In this document: positions 36,929 through 46,048 of the stretch, one piece after another | How the letters are laid out: every line of letters begins with the position of its first letter | Numbering within the stretch: the first letter of the stretch is position 1 | Assembly (NCBI RefSeq): GCF_002292295.1 | Contig: NZ_DBBS01000020.1 | Coordinates: 118,806-182,805 of the forward strand | Origin: Sphingomonas sp. UBA978 | GTDB lineage: Bacteria; Pseudomonadota; Alphaproteobacteria; Sphingomonadales; Sphingomonadaceae | Length of the DNA stretch: 64,000 nucleotides | Direction of reading: 5' to 3' | The notes under the pieces: model-generated | Database searches by the model: none | The model's input: the letters and a program-made list of their open reading frames with translations, nothing else | Told to the model about the DNA's origin: nothing | Translations under genes and position numbers: made by a program

Positions 36929-37747
36929 GATGGTATCTCCTTCTCGGCCAACCAACGCGTCGGCAACGCGCCGGTGCCGCGGCGCGGGGGAGTCCGTCCG
37001 ACCTACGGCTCGGCACGGCGCCATCGCCGCCCCGATCAGCAGCAGCGCGGGGTCGCGATCGCCGATCGTCCGCACCAGGAACGACAAGGCATCCAGCCTT
37101 CCGTGGATCAGGCGCTCGTCGGGCAGCGAGACGTTGACCGCGACCAGCACCGGCGTGTCGGGCGACAGGCCGGCGTCCATCAGGTTGCGCGCGACCTCCG
37201 CCGCGGCGGCGCGGCCCATATAGACGCCGAGCGTTGATCCGGTCCGCGCCAGCATCGGCCAGTCGAGATCGAGCGGTTCGCCAGCGCGGGCATGCGCGGT
37301 GACGAGGGTCAGCGAGCGGGCCTGACCGCGCAGCGTCAGCGACAGCGTGGCGGAGGCCGCGGCGGCGCTGGCGGCGGTGATGCCGGGGCAGATGCGGACG
37401 GGGATGCCGTGCGCCGCGCAGGCCGCGATCTCCTCGGTCGACCGGCCGAAGACGGACGGGTCGCCGCCCTTCAGCCGGACGACGCGCTGCCCCGCCAGCG
37501 CCGCGGCGACGATCATGTCGTCGATCGTCCCCTGGTCCTTCGAATGGCGGCCGGAGCGTTTGCCGACGCTGATCCGCGCGATCCCGGCGGGGATCAGGTC
37601 GAGCACGCCGGGGCCGACCAGCGCGTCGTGGAAGACGATGTCGGCGGCGGCGATCAGCCGTTCGGCCTTGCGGGTCAGCAGCTCCGGGTCGCCGGGGCCG
37701 GCGCCGACCAGCCAGACGGTGCCGGGGGCGATGATGTCATGCGGCAT
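36722..37747 (-). CDS. cobA: Uroporphyrinogen-III C-methyltransferase (siroheme synthesis) with extra C-terminal tail
   Basis: A 341-codon frame whose first about 250 residues are a SUMT: 'VWLVGAGPGDPELLTRKA', 'FHDALVGPGVLDLIP', 'VRLKGGDPSVFGR', 'GIPVRICPGITAASAAAA' and 'LGVYMGRAAA'. It makes precorrin-2, the precursor of siroheme needed by NirB in the same operon. ATG 37747 overlaps the nasA stop by 11 bp. Oddly, there is no stop after the normal SUMT end near residue 250-270; the frame runs on through a 68-codon unit that has its own strong ribosome site and ATG (36928). The protein may therefore be a true fusion, or the tail may mostly be made as a separate small protein. Confidence 0.87.
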   Translation of the reverse strand: MPHDIIAPGTVWLVGAGPGDPELLTRKAERLIAAADIVFHDALVGPGVLDLIPAGIARISVGKRSGRHSKDQGTIDDMIVAAALAGQRVVRLKGGDPSVFGRSTEEIAACAAHGIPVRICPGITAASAAAASATLSLTLRGQARSLTLVTAHARAGEPLDLDWPMLARTGSTLGVYMGRAAAAEVARNLMDAGLSPDTPVLVAVNVSLPDERLIHGRLDALSFLVRTIGDRDPALLLIGAAMAPCRAVGRTDSPAPRHRRVADALVGREGDTIMPDPKTDDRILYVPASPNVGAADPDGHPDDAKAAAKDQARADDLAAKVAIGDELSAYETVAGRGVRQD

Positions 37748-40331
37748 GGCTGGAGCCTTCCTGGAGCAGCTTGGCGAGGGCGGGGCGGCAGGACCCGCAA
37801 TTGGTCCCGGCCTTCAGCGCGGTGCCGATCGCGGCGACATCGGTCGGGCGCTGGTCGGCGATGCAGGTCAGGATGGTCTTGAGCCCGACGTCGAAACAGG
37901 CGCAGACGATCGGCCCGCGGTCGACCTGCACGCCCGGCGCGCGGCCGGCGAGCAACGTCGGGGCGGCCTGCGGCTCGGCGAGTTGCGCGACCAGCCAGTC
38001 GCGCGGCGGCAGCGTCCCGTCGCGGGTGACGAACAGTGCGGCGGCGAGGCGACCGTCGCGCAGGATCGCGATGCGGCGGGTGCCGCGCGCGGCGTCGATC
38101 GTCTCCAGCCGCTCGCCCGCGGGCAGCAGCGCGTCGAGCGCGGCGGGGTCGCCGTCGCCGGCAAGGTCCCAGGCGGTGCCGCACGGCACCGCGACGCGCG
38201 TCGCCCACAGGCAGTCGGGGCGGGCGGCAAGTTCGCCTGCGACGATGACGAACCCGCGCCACGCGCTTGCGACCGGGGCGATGCGCGCCGGCGTCGCCTT
38301 GAAACCGGGCTGCCCCGAGATCGGGTCGGCGAGCGGGCGCGGCAGCAGGCCGGTGCGCCCGCCGGTGGCATTGCGATCGGTCCAGTGGATCGGGGCGAAC
38401 AGCTCGCCGACGCGCTGGCTGGTCGCGACGCGCACCCGGAACAGGCTGTCGCCCTGCGGCGTGGCGACCCGGGCGAGGCCGCCGTCGGTCAGCGCCAGCG
38501 CGGCGGCATCGTCGGGGTGAACCTCGACCAGAGGCTCCTCGCGATGGCGCGCGAGCTTCGGCGACAGGCCGGTGCGGGTCATGCTGTGCCACTGGTCGCG
38601 ATAGCGCCCGGTGTTGAGCGTCATCGGCCAGTCGGCAAGCGGTGGGGCGAGCGGTTTCTGCGCAACCGGCACCAGCCGCGCGCGCCCGTCCGGCGTCGGG
38701 AAGCGCCCGTCGGCGAACGGCGTGCCGCCCCAGCGAAACGGTGCCATCGCGTCATAGGCGGCATTGCCCAGCGCGGCATGGCCGGGGAGGGCGAACAGGC
38801 GTTCGCCGTGATTCTCATAGGCCGACAGGCGGCAATGCTCGCGCCAGATCTCCGCGGGGCGATCATAGGCGAAGGCGGTCTTCCACCCCATCCGCCGCGC
38901 GACCTGCGTGACGATCCACCAGTCGGGCTTCGCCTCGCCGGGCAGCGGCAGGAAGGCGCGCTGGCGGCTGATCGTGCGGTCGGAATTGGTGACGGTGCCG
39001 TCCTTCTCGCCCCAAGCGGCGGCGGGCAGGCGGACATGGGCGTGGACGCTGGTATCGGTCTGCGCGATCACGTCGCTGACCACGACGAACGGACAGGCGG
39101 CAAGCGCCTCGCGCACCCGGCCGGCATCTGGCATCGACACGGCGGGGTTGGTCGCCATCACCCACAGCGCCTTGATCCGACCGTGGCCGAGCTCGCGGAA
39201 CAGGTCGACCGCCTTCAGCCCGGGTTTGGCGGCCACGTCCGGCGCGGCCCAGAAGCGGGCGACGCGGGCGACGTTGTCGGGCGCGAAGTCCATATGCGCG
39301 GCCAGCGTCGAAGCGAGGCCCCCGACCTCGCGGCCGCCCATCGCATTGGGCTGGCCGGTGATCGAGAAGGGCGCCGCGCCGGGCTTGCCGATGCGTCCCG
39401 TCGCGAGGTGCAGGTTGACGATCGCATTGACCTGATCCGTCCCGGCGAGCGACTGGTTCACGCCCTGGCTGAACAGCGTCACGGTGCGCGGGGTGGCGGC
39501 GAACAGGTCGAAGAAGCGCCTGAGGTCGTCCGGCGGCACGTCGCAGGCGCGCGCGGTCGACCACAGGTCGCTGCCCTCTCCGAACGCATCCCAGAAGCGG
39601 TCCGGCACGGCGACGTGGCGCGCCAGATAGGCATCGTCGACCACGCCCGCCGCGCGGCACCAGGCGAGCAGCCCGTGCATCAAAGCGACGTCGCTGCCGG
39701 GGCGGATGGCGAGGTGCAGGTCGGCCTCGTCCGCCGTCTCGGTGCGGCGCGGATCGATGACCACCAGCTTCGTACCGCGGGCGGCGCGCGCGGCCTGGAT
39801 GCGCTGATAGACGATCGGGTGGCACCAGGCGGTGTTGCTGCCGACCAGCACGATCAGGTCGGCGGCGTCGAGGTCGTCGTAGCTGGCCGGGACGATATCC
39901 TCGCCGAAGGCACGGGTGTGCCCCGCGACCGCGCTCGACATGCACAGGCGCGAATTGGTGTCGATGTTGGCGGAGCCGATGAAGCCCTTCATGAGCTTGT
40001 TGGCGACGTAATAATCCTCGGTGAGCAGCTGGCCGGACACGTAGAAGGCGACGCTGTTGGGGCCATGCCTGGCGATCGTGTCGCGGAACTTGCGGGCGAC
40101 GAGGTCCAGCGCCTTGTCCCAAGACGCGCGGCGCTGGCCGATCATGGGGGTGAGCAGGCGACCGTCGAGGCCGATCGTCTCGCCGAGGTGCGTGCCCTTG
40201 GAACAGAGCCGGCCGGCGTTGGCGGGGTGGTCCGGGTCGCCGGCGATGGTGGCGGTGCGCTCGCCGGTCGGGGTGGCGAGGACGCCGCAGCCGACGCCGC
40301 AATAGGCGCAGGTGGTGCGGACCGCGCTCAA
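37737..40331 (-). CDS. nasA: Assimilatory nitrate reductase, molybdopterin catalytic subunit
   Basis: An 864-residue cytoplasmic enzyme reducing nitrate to nitrite. The N-terminal [4Fe-4S] ligands are Cys8, Cys11, Cys15 and Cys43 ('CAYCGVGC', 'GRLCSKG'). Molybdopterin-binding segments include 'NIDTNSRLCMSSAVAG', 'IVLVGSNTAWCHP' and 'GQPNAMGGREVGG', and the C-terminal domain has 'LNTGRYRDQWHSMTRTG'. A BFD-type [2Fe-2S] domain closes the protein ('IVCACFDVG' ... 'GTNCGSCRP'), as in many NasA/NasC proteins that take electrons internally. The start is TTG 40331 after GAAGGGGAAGGG. That site lies in the right-hand edge of a large inverted repeat separating it from nirD. It overlaps cobA by 11 bp. 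Confidence 0.93.
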   Translation of the reverse strand: MSAVRTTCAYCGVGCGVLATPTGERTATIAGDPDHPANAGRLCSKGTHLGETIGLDGRLLTPMIGQRRASWDKALDLVARKFRDTIARHGPNSVAFYVSGQLLTEDYYVANKLMKGFIGSANIDTNSRLCMSSAVAGHTRAFGEDIVPASYDDLDAADLIVLVGSNTAWCHPIVYQRIQAARAARGTKLVVIDPRRTETADEADLHLAIRPGSDVALMHGLLAWCRAAGVVDDAYLARHVAVPDRFWDAFGEGSDLWSTARACDVPPDDLRRFFDLFAATPRTVTLFSQGVNQSLAGTDQVNAIVNLHLATGRIGKPGAAPFSITGQPNAMGGREVGGLASTLAAHMDFAPDNVARVARFWAAPDVAAKPGLKAVDLFRELGHGRIKALWVMATNPAVSMPDAGRVREALAACPFVVVSDVIAQTDTSVHAHVRLPAAAWGEKDGTVTNSDRTISRQRAFLPLPGEAKPDWWIVTQVARRMGWKTAFAYDRPAEIWREHCRLSAYENHGERLFALPGHAALGNAAYDAMAPFRWGGTPFADGRFPTPDGRARLVPVAQKPLAPPLADWPMTLNTGRYRDQWHSMTRTGLSPKLARHREEPLVEVHPDDAAALALTDGGLARVATPQGDSLFRVRVATSQRVGELFAPIHWTDRNATGGRTGLLPRPLADPISGQPGFKATPARIAPVASAWRGFVIVAGELAARPDCLWATRVAVPCGTAWDLAGDGDPAALDALLPAGERLETIDAARGTRRIAILRDGRLAAALFVTRDGTLPPRDWLVAQLAEPQAAPTLLAGRAPGVQVDRGPIVCACFDVGLKTILTCIADQRPTDVAAIGTALKAGTNCGSCRPALAKLLQEGSSHAA

Positions 40332-40437
40332 AGCCCTTCCCCTTCAGGGGAGGGGTTGGGGGTGGGGCGGTGTCTCACCGAGAGCATCGCTCGCGGACAG
40401 GCCCCACCCCAACCCCTCCCCTGAAGGGGAGGGGCTT
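40331..40437. repeat. Large inverted repeat between nirD and nasA
   Basis: Arms 40331-40368 and 40401-40437, G/C-rich and built around CCCCTTCAGGGGAGGGGTTG, pair over about 37 bases with one mismatch and one bulged G; loop of 32. It resembles the dispersed GGGGAGGGG repeats of sphingomonads. In the nirBD-nasA transcript it would form a very stable hairpin right at the nasA ribosome site. Confidence 0.85.
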
Positions 40438-40449
40438 TTACGCCGCGCC

Positions 40450-40788
40450 TCACGCCGCCGCCTTCAGCACGCTGGTGCGGCAGATCAGCACGCGCCCCGC
40501 CGATACCTTCACCGGCACGACGGGCGTGCAGCCCTTGTCCTCGCCCAGCGCCTCGCCCGTCGTCAGCGATATCCGCCAGTTGTGCAGCGGACAGGCGACC
40601 GCCCCGCCGTGCACGATGCCCTGCGACAGCCGCCCGTGCTTGTGCGGACAGCGGTCGAGCAGCGCAAAGACCTTGCCGTCGCCGGTGCGGAACACCGCGA
40701 TGTCGTCGCCGCCGGTGACCTGTACCGTGCGGCTGCCTCGGACGGGAATCTCGTCGACCCAGCCGATGTCGAGCCATTCGCCGATCAT
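40450..40788 (-). CDS. nirD: Nitrite reductase (NADH) small subunit, Rieske type
   Basis: A 112-residue protein pairing with NirB. It has the Rieske ligand pattern C-x-H (Cys47, His49) and C-x-x-H (Cys66, His69) in 'DRCPHKHG' and 'VACPLHNW', so it should carry a [2Fe-2S] centre, unlike the enterobacterial NirD that lacks them. ATG 40788 overlaps the nirB stop (ATGA) and has GGAGGG about 7 bases upstream. It lies between nirB and the inverted repeat that precedes nasA. Confidence 0.92.
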   Translation of the reverse strand: MIGEWLDIGWVDEIPVRGSRTVQVTGGDDIAVFRTGDGKVFALLDRCPHKHGRLSQGIVHGGAVACPLHNWRISLTTGEALGEDKGCTPVVPVKVSAGRVLICRTSVLKAAA

Positions 40789-43268
40789 GCCATTTCCCTC
40801 CATGATTCGACTGGCGCGCTGTCCAGAGGTGTGAAGACCGCCATCGGCGCATGCTGTTCGCGCGCGTCGCCAGCGGCGCGGGCGGCCCAGGGGTCGTCCT
40901 GCATGAAGGTCTGCGAATAACGGAAGCGCGCGGCCAGCGCGTCGCGGCCCTCCGCGTCGTCGGCGATCCGTTGGCGGATATAGTCGACGCCGATCCGCTC
41001 GATCCACGGCGCGGTGCGCTCCAGATAGCGCGCTTCCTCGCGGTACAATTGGATGAAGGCGGCGCAATAGTGCATCGCCTCCTCCTCGGTGGCGACCTTG
41101 CACAGGAAGTCGGTGGCGCGGACCTTGATCCCGCCATTGCCGCCGACGTGCAGTTCGTAGCCGCTGTCGACGCAGACCACGCCGAAGTCCTTGATCGTCG
41201 CCTCGGCGCAGTTGCGCGGGCAGCCGCTGACCGCGATCTTGAACTTGTGCGGCATCCAGCTGCCCCAGGTCATCCGCTCGACCTTGACGCCGAGGCCGGT
41301 CGAATCCTGCGTGCCGAAGCGGCACCATTCGGATCCGACGCAGGTCTTCACCGTGCGCAGCGACTTGCCATAGGCATGGCCGCTGACCATCCCGGCGGCG
41401 TTGAGATCCGCCCAGACCGCGGGCAGATCCTCCTTTTTGATCCCGAAGATGTCGAGCCGCTGGCCGCCGGTCACCTTCACCATCGGCGCGTCGAATTTCT
41501 CGACGACGTCGGCGATCGCGCGCAATTCCTTGGGGGACGTCAGGCCGCCCCACATCCGCGGCACGACCGAATAGGTGCCGTCCTTCTGGATGTTGGCGTG
41601 GAGGCGCTCGTTGACGAAGCGGCTCTGCTGATCGTCCTTGTACTCGCCTGGCAGCGCGCAGAGCAGATAGTAATTGAGCGCCGGCCGGCACGACGAACAG
41701 CCGTCGGGCGTGCTCCACGTCAGCTTCTGCATCACCTCCGGGATCGATCGCATGCCCTGCGCGACGATCTCGCGCCGGACGTCGTCGTGGCCGAAGCTGG
41801 TGCATTTGCACATCGTCCGGACGGTGCGCTCGCCCGAATAATCGTCGCCCAGCGTCACCGCGAGCAGCGTCTCGACCAGTCCGGTGCAGGACCCGCACGA
41901 GGCGGACGCCTTGCAGGTCGCGCGCACCGCATCCAGCGTCGCGTTGCCGGCGCCGATGCAGGCGACGACCTTGCCCTTGGTGACGCCGTTGCAGCCGCAG
42001 ATCTCCGCATCGTCGGAGAGCGCCGCAACGGCCGCTTTAGGGTCCGCCTGCCCCCCTCCCGAGGCGAAGGCCTGGCCGAAGATCAGCATGTCGCGGATCG
42101 CGGAGACGTCCTCCGCGCGCTTGAGCAGGTCGAAATACCAGCCGCCGTCCGCGGTATCGCCGTACAGCACCGCACCGACGACGCGGTCGCCCTTGACGAC
42201 GACGCGCTTGTAGACGCCGCGGCTGGCGTCGCGCAGCACGATGTCCTCCGCCCCGTCGCCGCCCGAGAAATCGCCCGCCGAGAAGACGTCGAGCCCGGCG
42301 ACCTTCAGCTTGGTCGAGGTGACCGAGCCGCGATAGCCGGTGTGGCGTTCGGTCAGCCCGTCGGCGAGCGCGCGGCACATGTCCCACAGCGGCGCGACCA
42401 GCCCATAGACGTTGCCGTCATGCTCGACGCATTCGCCGACCGCGAGGATCGACGGATCGGAGGTGACCATATGATCGTCGACCTGGATCCCGCGACCGAC
42501 CGCGAGCCCCGCGTCGCGCGCCAGCGCTACCGACGGGCGGATGCCGACCGCCATCACGACGAGGCTCGCGGGGATGACGGTGCCGTCCTTCAGCGCGACG
42601 CCCTCGACCTGCGTGTCGCCGAGAATCGCGGCGGTATGCGCCTCGGTCAGGATCGTCTGCCCGCGCGCCTCCAGCGCCGACTTGAGCAGCCATCCCGCCG
42701 CCTCGTCCAGCTGCCGCTCCATCAGCGTCGGCATCAGGTGGATGACGGTGACCTTCATGCCACGCAGGCTCAGGCCGTGCGCCGCCTCGAGGCCGAGCAG
42801 CCCGCCGCCGATCACCACCGCATCGCCGCCGCGTCCCGCCGCGGCGAGCATATGGTCGACGTCCGCCATGTCGCGGAAGCTGATGACGCCGGGCAGGTCC
42901 TTGCCCGGCACCGGGATGATGAACGGATCGGACCCGGTCGCGATCAGCAGTTTGTCGTAGGACACGCTGCGTCCCGATCGCGCCGTCACCGTCTTCGCCG
43001 CGCGGTCGATTCCCTGCACCGGATCGCCGGCGATCAGCTCGATCGCGTTCGCGGCATACCAGGCGGCGTCGTTGATGACGATCTCGTCGAACGTCTTCTC
43101 GCCCGCCAGCACCGGCGACAGCATGATCCGGTTGTAGTTCACGTGCGGTTCGGCGCCGAAGATCGTCACGCGATAGCGGTGGGGATCGCGGGCGATCAGT
43201 TCCTCGACGGCGCGGCAACCGGCCATGCCGTTGCCCACCACGACCAGATGTTCACGCGTGTCTGTCAT
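40785..43268 (-). CDS. nirB: Nitrite reductase (NADH) large subunit
   Basis: An 827-residue siroheme enzyme reducing nitrite to ammonium with NADH. Order of parts: FAD-binding 'VVVGNGMAGCRAVEEL' at the N-terminus, NAD-binding 'VIGGGLLGLEAAHGL' (about 155), BFD-type [2Fe-2S] domain 'ICGCNGVTKG' ... 'SASCGSC' (about 425-460), then the siroheme/[4Fe-4S] half with 'VGSEWCRFGTQDS' and 'SGCPRNCAEATIKD'. Length and cluster ligands are normal. Its ATG overlaps the stop of the porin gene (ATGA), and its stop overlaps nirD. CobA in the same operon feeds siroheme synthesis. Confidence 0.94.
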   Translation of the reverse strand: MTDTREHLVVVGNGMAGCRAVEELIARDPHRYRVTIFGAEPHVNYNRIMLSPVLAGEKTFDEIVINDAAWYAANAIELIAGDPVQGIDRAAKTVTARSGRSVSYDKLLIATGSDPFIIPVPGKDLPGVISFRDMADVDHMLAAAGRGGDAVVIGGGLLGLEAAHGLSLRGMKVTVIHLMPTLMERQLDEAAGWLLKSALEARGQTILTEAHTAAILGDTQVEGVALKDGTVIPASLVVMAVGIRPSVALARDAGLAVGRGIQVDDHMVTSDPSILAVGECVEHDGNVYGLVAPLWDMCRALADGLTERHTGYRGSVTSTKLKVAGLDVFSAGDFSGGDGAEDIVLRDASRGVYKRVVVKGDRVVGAVLYGDTADGGWYFDLLKRAEDVSAIRDMLIFGQAFASGGGQADPKAAVAALSDDAEICGCNGVTKGKVVACIGAGNATLDAVRATCKASASCGSCTGLVETLLAVTLGDDYSGERTVRTMCKCTSFGHDDVRREIVAQGMRSIPEVMQKLTWSTPDGCSSCRPALNYYLLCALPGEYKDDQQSRFVNERLHANIQKDGTYSVVPRMWGGLTSPKELRAIADVVEKFDAPMVKVTGGQRLDIFGIKKEDLPAVWADLNAAGMVSGHAYGKSLRTVKTCVGSEWCRFGTQDSTGLGVKVERMTWGSWMPHKFKIAVSGCPRNCAEATIKDFGVVCVDSGYELHVGGNGGIKVRATDFLCKVATEEEAMHYCAAFIQLYREEARYLERTAPWIERIGVDYIRQRIADDAEGRDALAARFRYSQTFMQDDPWAARAAGDAREQHAPMAVFTPLDSAPVESWREMA

Positions 43269-44491
43269 ATCGTCCAGTCCAGTTGGAGCCAGAGTTTGCG
43301 GGTGTTCGTGGCGAAGCGGTCCGCGTCGTAATCGGCGTAGCGGACGCTGGCGGTGGTGCGGCCGAGCTTCGCCTGCGCGAGCAGGTCGATCTCGTTGCCG
43401 TAATGGCGGACCAGCCGGTCGCTCTCGAACCGGTGGTAGACCGCCTGCAGCGACACGTTGCGCAAGCTGCCGACCTGTTTCCAGCCCCAGCCGGCGCTGG
43501 CGTAGAGGTCGCGGATGCCGTCGGCCGGGGTGGTGGTGAACTTGTCCGCCCAGCCCTGGAACTTGAAGATCGCCGACAGCGGCGTCTGGAAGCTGGTCAG
43601 CGCCGTGCCCCGGTCCGCGCCGAGCACCTCGTAGCCCGCACCCAGCTTCGGCCCGGCCCCGGAGCCGGCCCCGGGTCCGGCAAAGTCCAGGCCGACGTCC
43701 GCCAGCCAGTAATCGGCCTTATAGTCGTTGGGGTTGCGGTGGTAATCCGACTGGCGGGCGTGGCTCGCCTGCCAGCTCAGCGTCGTCCTGCCGAGCTTGC
43801 GCGATCCCGCCAGCCGCACGCCATAGCTCTGGCTCGACAGGCGAAACCCCTGCACCGGCGCCTCGTCCTGGTCGACCAGATAGGCGAAGCCGGTCAGCGT
43901 GCCGACCGGCGAAGCCCAGCCCAGCGTCGCGAAGATATTGTCGCCGCCCACCGCCTGCGGCCGCGCGCCGGCCCCGTCGATGCCCCAGATCGTCCGCAGG
44001 CTCCAGGCATAGGTGACGTCGGCCTTGATCCCCTTCACCGGCACGACCTCGGCGCGGACCGCATCGAAGGTCTGGCCGTTGTTGCGGATCGCCGCCGCGC
44101 CGACGAAGCGCTCGTCGTCGAGCTGGATGCGCTGGCGCCCGGCGGTGAGCGTCAGCGGCGCGGTGCGATATTGCAGCTGCGCGCGGTACAGGGCGATGCT
44201 CTGCGGATCGTTGATCGACGGGCGCTGCGCCGCGGAACCGTGCAGGCCGTCGTAATAGTCGCCGACGATGGCGAGGTTGCCCTGTGCCTCGGCGAGCGCC
44301 GACCATGGTCCTTCGCTCACCTGCACGCCGGCGCGGATGCGCGCGGTCACCGCGTCGGACCGGTCGGGCAGGCCGTCCTGCGCGACATGTTCGTGGCGCA
44401 GGCGGGCGTCGATCAGCGGCGTGATCGTCTGCGCCGTGGCGGGAACCGTGCCGGCGAGCGAGAGGAGGGGGAGAGCGAAGGAATAGCGCAT
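43265..44491 (-). CDS. Alginate-export-like outer membrane porin in the nitrate operon
   Basis: A 408-residue outer-membrane beta-barrel. The signal peptide is 'MRYSFALPLLSLAGTVPATAQ'; the mature start 'TITPLIDARLRHEHVAQDG' and the repeated amphipathic strands ('LTLTAGRQRIQLDDERFVG', 'LWLQLDWTI' at the end) match the alginate_exp/phosphate-selective porin-like family. It lies between narK and nirB with a 1-bp gap on one side and ATGA overlap on the other, so it is part of the nitrate operon and is likely a channel letting nitrate or nitrite cross the outer membrane. ATG 44491 is chosen because the signal peptide starts there. Confidence 0.82.
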   Translation of the reverse strand: MRYSFALPLLSLAGTVPATAQTITPLIDARLRHEHVAQDGLPDRSDAVTARIRAGVQVSEGPWSALAEAQGNLAIVGDYYDGLHGSAAQRPSINDPQSIALYRAQLQYRTAPLTLTAGRQRIQLDDERFVGAAAIRNNGQTFDAVRAEVVPVKGIKADVTYAWSLRTIWGIDGAGARPQAVGGDNIFATLGWASPVGTLTGFAYLVDQDEAPVQGFRLSSQSYGVRLAGSRKLGRTTLSWQASHARQSDYHRNPNDYKADYWLADVGLDFAGPGAGSGAGPKLGAGYEVLGADRGTALTSFQTPLSAIFKFQGWADKFTTTPADGIRDLYASAGWGWKQVGSLRNVSLQAVYHRFESDRLVRHYGNEIDLLAQAKLGRTTASVRYADYDADRFATNTRKLWLQLDWTI

Positions 44492-44492
44492 A

Positions 44493-45731
44493 TCAGATCC
44501 GGACCGTATCGGCGGCGCCCCAGCGCGCACGCCATCCGCGCTTCACTAGGGTCAGACCGGTCAAGGCGACCAGAGCGAGGGCGGCGAAGATCAGGAAGCC
44601 CGACGAAAAGCTGCCGGTCAGCTGCTTGGCGATGCCGAGCGAGGAGGCGAGGTAGAACCCGCCGATGCCGCCGGCGAAGCCGACCAGCCCGGTCATCACG
44701 CCGATCTCCGCAGCGAAGCGCTGCGGCACCAGCTGGAACACCGCGCCGTTGCCGGTGCCGAGCGCCAGCATGGCGAGGACGAACAGCGCCAGCGCCGCCT
44801 CGACGCTGCCCGCGATGCTGACCCCGGCGAGTGCCAGCGCGGCGACGACGAACACCGCGGTCAGCGCCTTGACCCCGCCGACCGCATCCGCCAGCGCACC
44901 GCCCATCGGCCGCACCAGCGATCCGGCGAAGACGCAGGCGGCGGTGCAATAGCCGGCCTGGATCGTGGTCAGCCCGAACCGGTCGGTGAAATAGATCGGC
45001 AGGCTGGCGGCGAGCCCGACGAAGCCGCCGAAGGTCACCGCGTAGAAGCCCATCAGCGACCAGGCGTCGCCAGACTTCAGCGGCGTCAGATATTGCGAGA
45101 GGCTCTTGGGCGCGGGGGCATCCGGCGCATCCTTCGCCATCAGCATATAGGCGACGAACACGAGGGTCAGCGGGATGCAGGCGAGGCCGAGCACCGCGTT
45201 CCAGCCGAACAGCTTGGCGAGTGCGGGCGCGAACAAGGCGGCGAGCACGGTGCCGGAATTGCCCATGCCGGCAAGCCCCATCGCCTTGCCCTGATGCTGC
45301 GGCGGATACCAGCGGCTGGCGAGCGGCAGCGCGATCGCGAAGCTGGCGCCGGCGAAGCCCAGCACGACGCCCAGCGCGAGCGTGCCGGCGAAGCTGTTCA
45401 CCCCCAGCGTCCAGGCGGAGAACAGCCCGGCGATGACGATGATCTGGCTGATCGCGCCCGCCTTCTTGGGACCGATCCGGTCGACGAGCAGCCCGTTGAC
45501 GACGCGCAGGATCGCCCCCGCCAGCGTCGGCGTCGCGACCATCAGCCCCTTTTCGGCCGGGGTGAGCGCCAGCGTCCGTGCGATGTCCGGCGCGAGCGGG
45601 CCGAGCAGCACCCACACCATGAAGGCGAGGTCGAAATACAGGAATGCCGCGATCAGCGTCGGCGTGTGGCCGCTCGCCCAGAAACCGGTCTTGTCGCTCG
45701 TTCGATCGTCTTGCCAGAGTGCCGTGGCCAT
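44493..45731 (-). CDS. narK: MFS nitrate/nitrite transporter
   Basis: A 412-residue inner-membrane carrier with about 12 helices. NarK-family marks are 'FLYFDLAFMVWVLLGPLAP', 'RVVNGLLVDRIGPKKAG', 'GFAGASFAIALPLASRWYP' and the nitrate signature region 'GMGNSGTVLAALFAPALA' in helix 5 together with 'GTGNGAVFQLVPQRF' in helix 11. It imports nitrate (and may release nitrite). ATG 45731 is used; a 22-codon extension upstream overlaps the leader terminator and is not credible. It is the first gene of the operon narK-porin-nirB-nirD-nasA-cobA and lies directly behind the attenuator at 45759-45808. Confidence 0.9.
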   Translation of the reverse strand: MATALWQDDRTSDKTGFWASGHTPTLIAAFLYFDLAFMVWVLLGPLAPDIARTLALTPAEKGLMVATPTLAGAILRVVNGLLVDRIGPKKAGAISQIIVIAGLFSAWTLGVNSFAGTLALGVVLGFAGASFAIALPLASRWYPPQHQGKAMGLAGMGNSGTVLAALFAPALAKLFGWNAVLGLACIPLTLVFVAYMLMAKDAPDAPAPKSLSQYLTPLKSGDAWSLMGFYAVTFGGFVGLAASLPIYFTDRFGLTTIQAGYCTAACVFAGSLVRPMGGALADAVGGVKALTAVFVVAALALAGVSIAGSVEAALALFVLAMLALGTGNGAVFQLVPQRFAAEIGVMTGLVGFAGGIGGFYLASSLGIAKQLTGSFSSGFLIFAALALVALTGLTLVKRGWRARWGAADTVRI

Positions 45732-46048
45732 ATGCCGTCCCCCATCTGCGCTGGACAAAGAAAAAGCCGCCAGGACGTCGACCATCGCTGGTTGCATCCT
45801 GGCGGCTTCGTTGCCGTATAGGGGAGGGCGGTCGCCGACCCCTTGCCGTCGATCCCGCCCCCCGTTGGACAGTCCCGACGTCTATTTCGTGTCCGGCTTC
45901 ATCGCCCGACGATGCGAAAAATGCCTGATTCGTACCGGCAGCGCAAGGGTATTTCGCGCGTGCAGCAAAAAGTGGTTCAGGCGCAGCATCCTAGCTCTTT
46001 TTGGTCATCCGGGGGAATTGTCGGGGAGGGCGGAGGAAGGAGCGGAGG
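45732..46048. other. nas operon leader and promoter region
   Basis: About 317 bp between narK and the nasS stop. It holds the attenuator and, upstream of it, a GC-rich stretch that could form the further hairpins recognised by ANTAR proteins, though I could not place the two hexaloops with confidence. I looked for a sigma-54 promoter (GG-N10-GC) and found none with correct spacing. Confidence 0.5.
45759..45808 (-). terminator. Leader terminator (attenuator) upstream of narK, likely NasT target
   Basis: Read on the minus strand, AAGCCGCCAGGA (45808-45797) pairs perfectly with TCCTGGCGGCTT (45775-45764), loop of 21, followed by TTTCTTTG. It lies about 30 bp before the narK ATG, so most transcripts would end before the genes. 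In nas operons of related proteobacteria ANTAR protein NasT binds leader hairpins to prevent such termination. Confidence 0.82.

Noticed and set aside
45810..46000. Sigma-54 promoter for the nas operon
   Set aside because: A GGCA...GC-like pair is present on the minus strand but the spacing is one base short of the required GG-N10-GC pattern.
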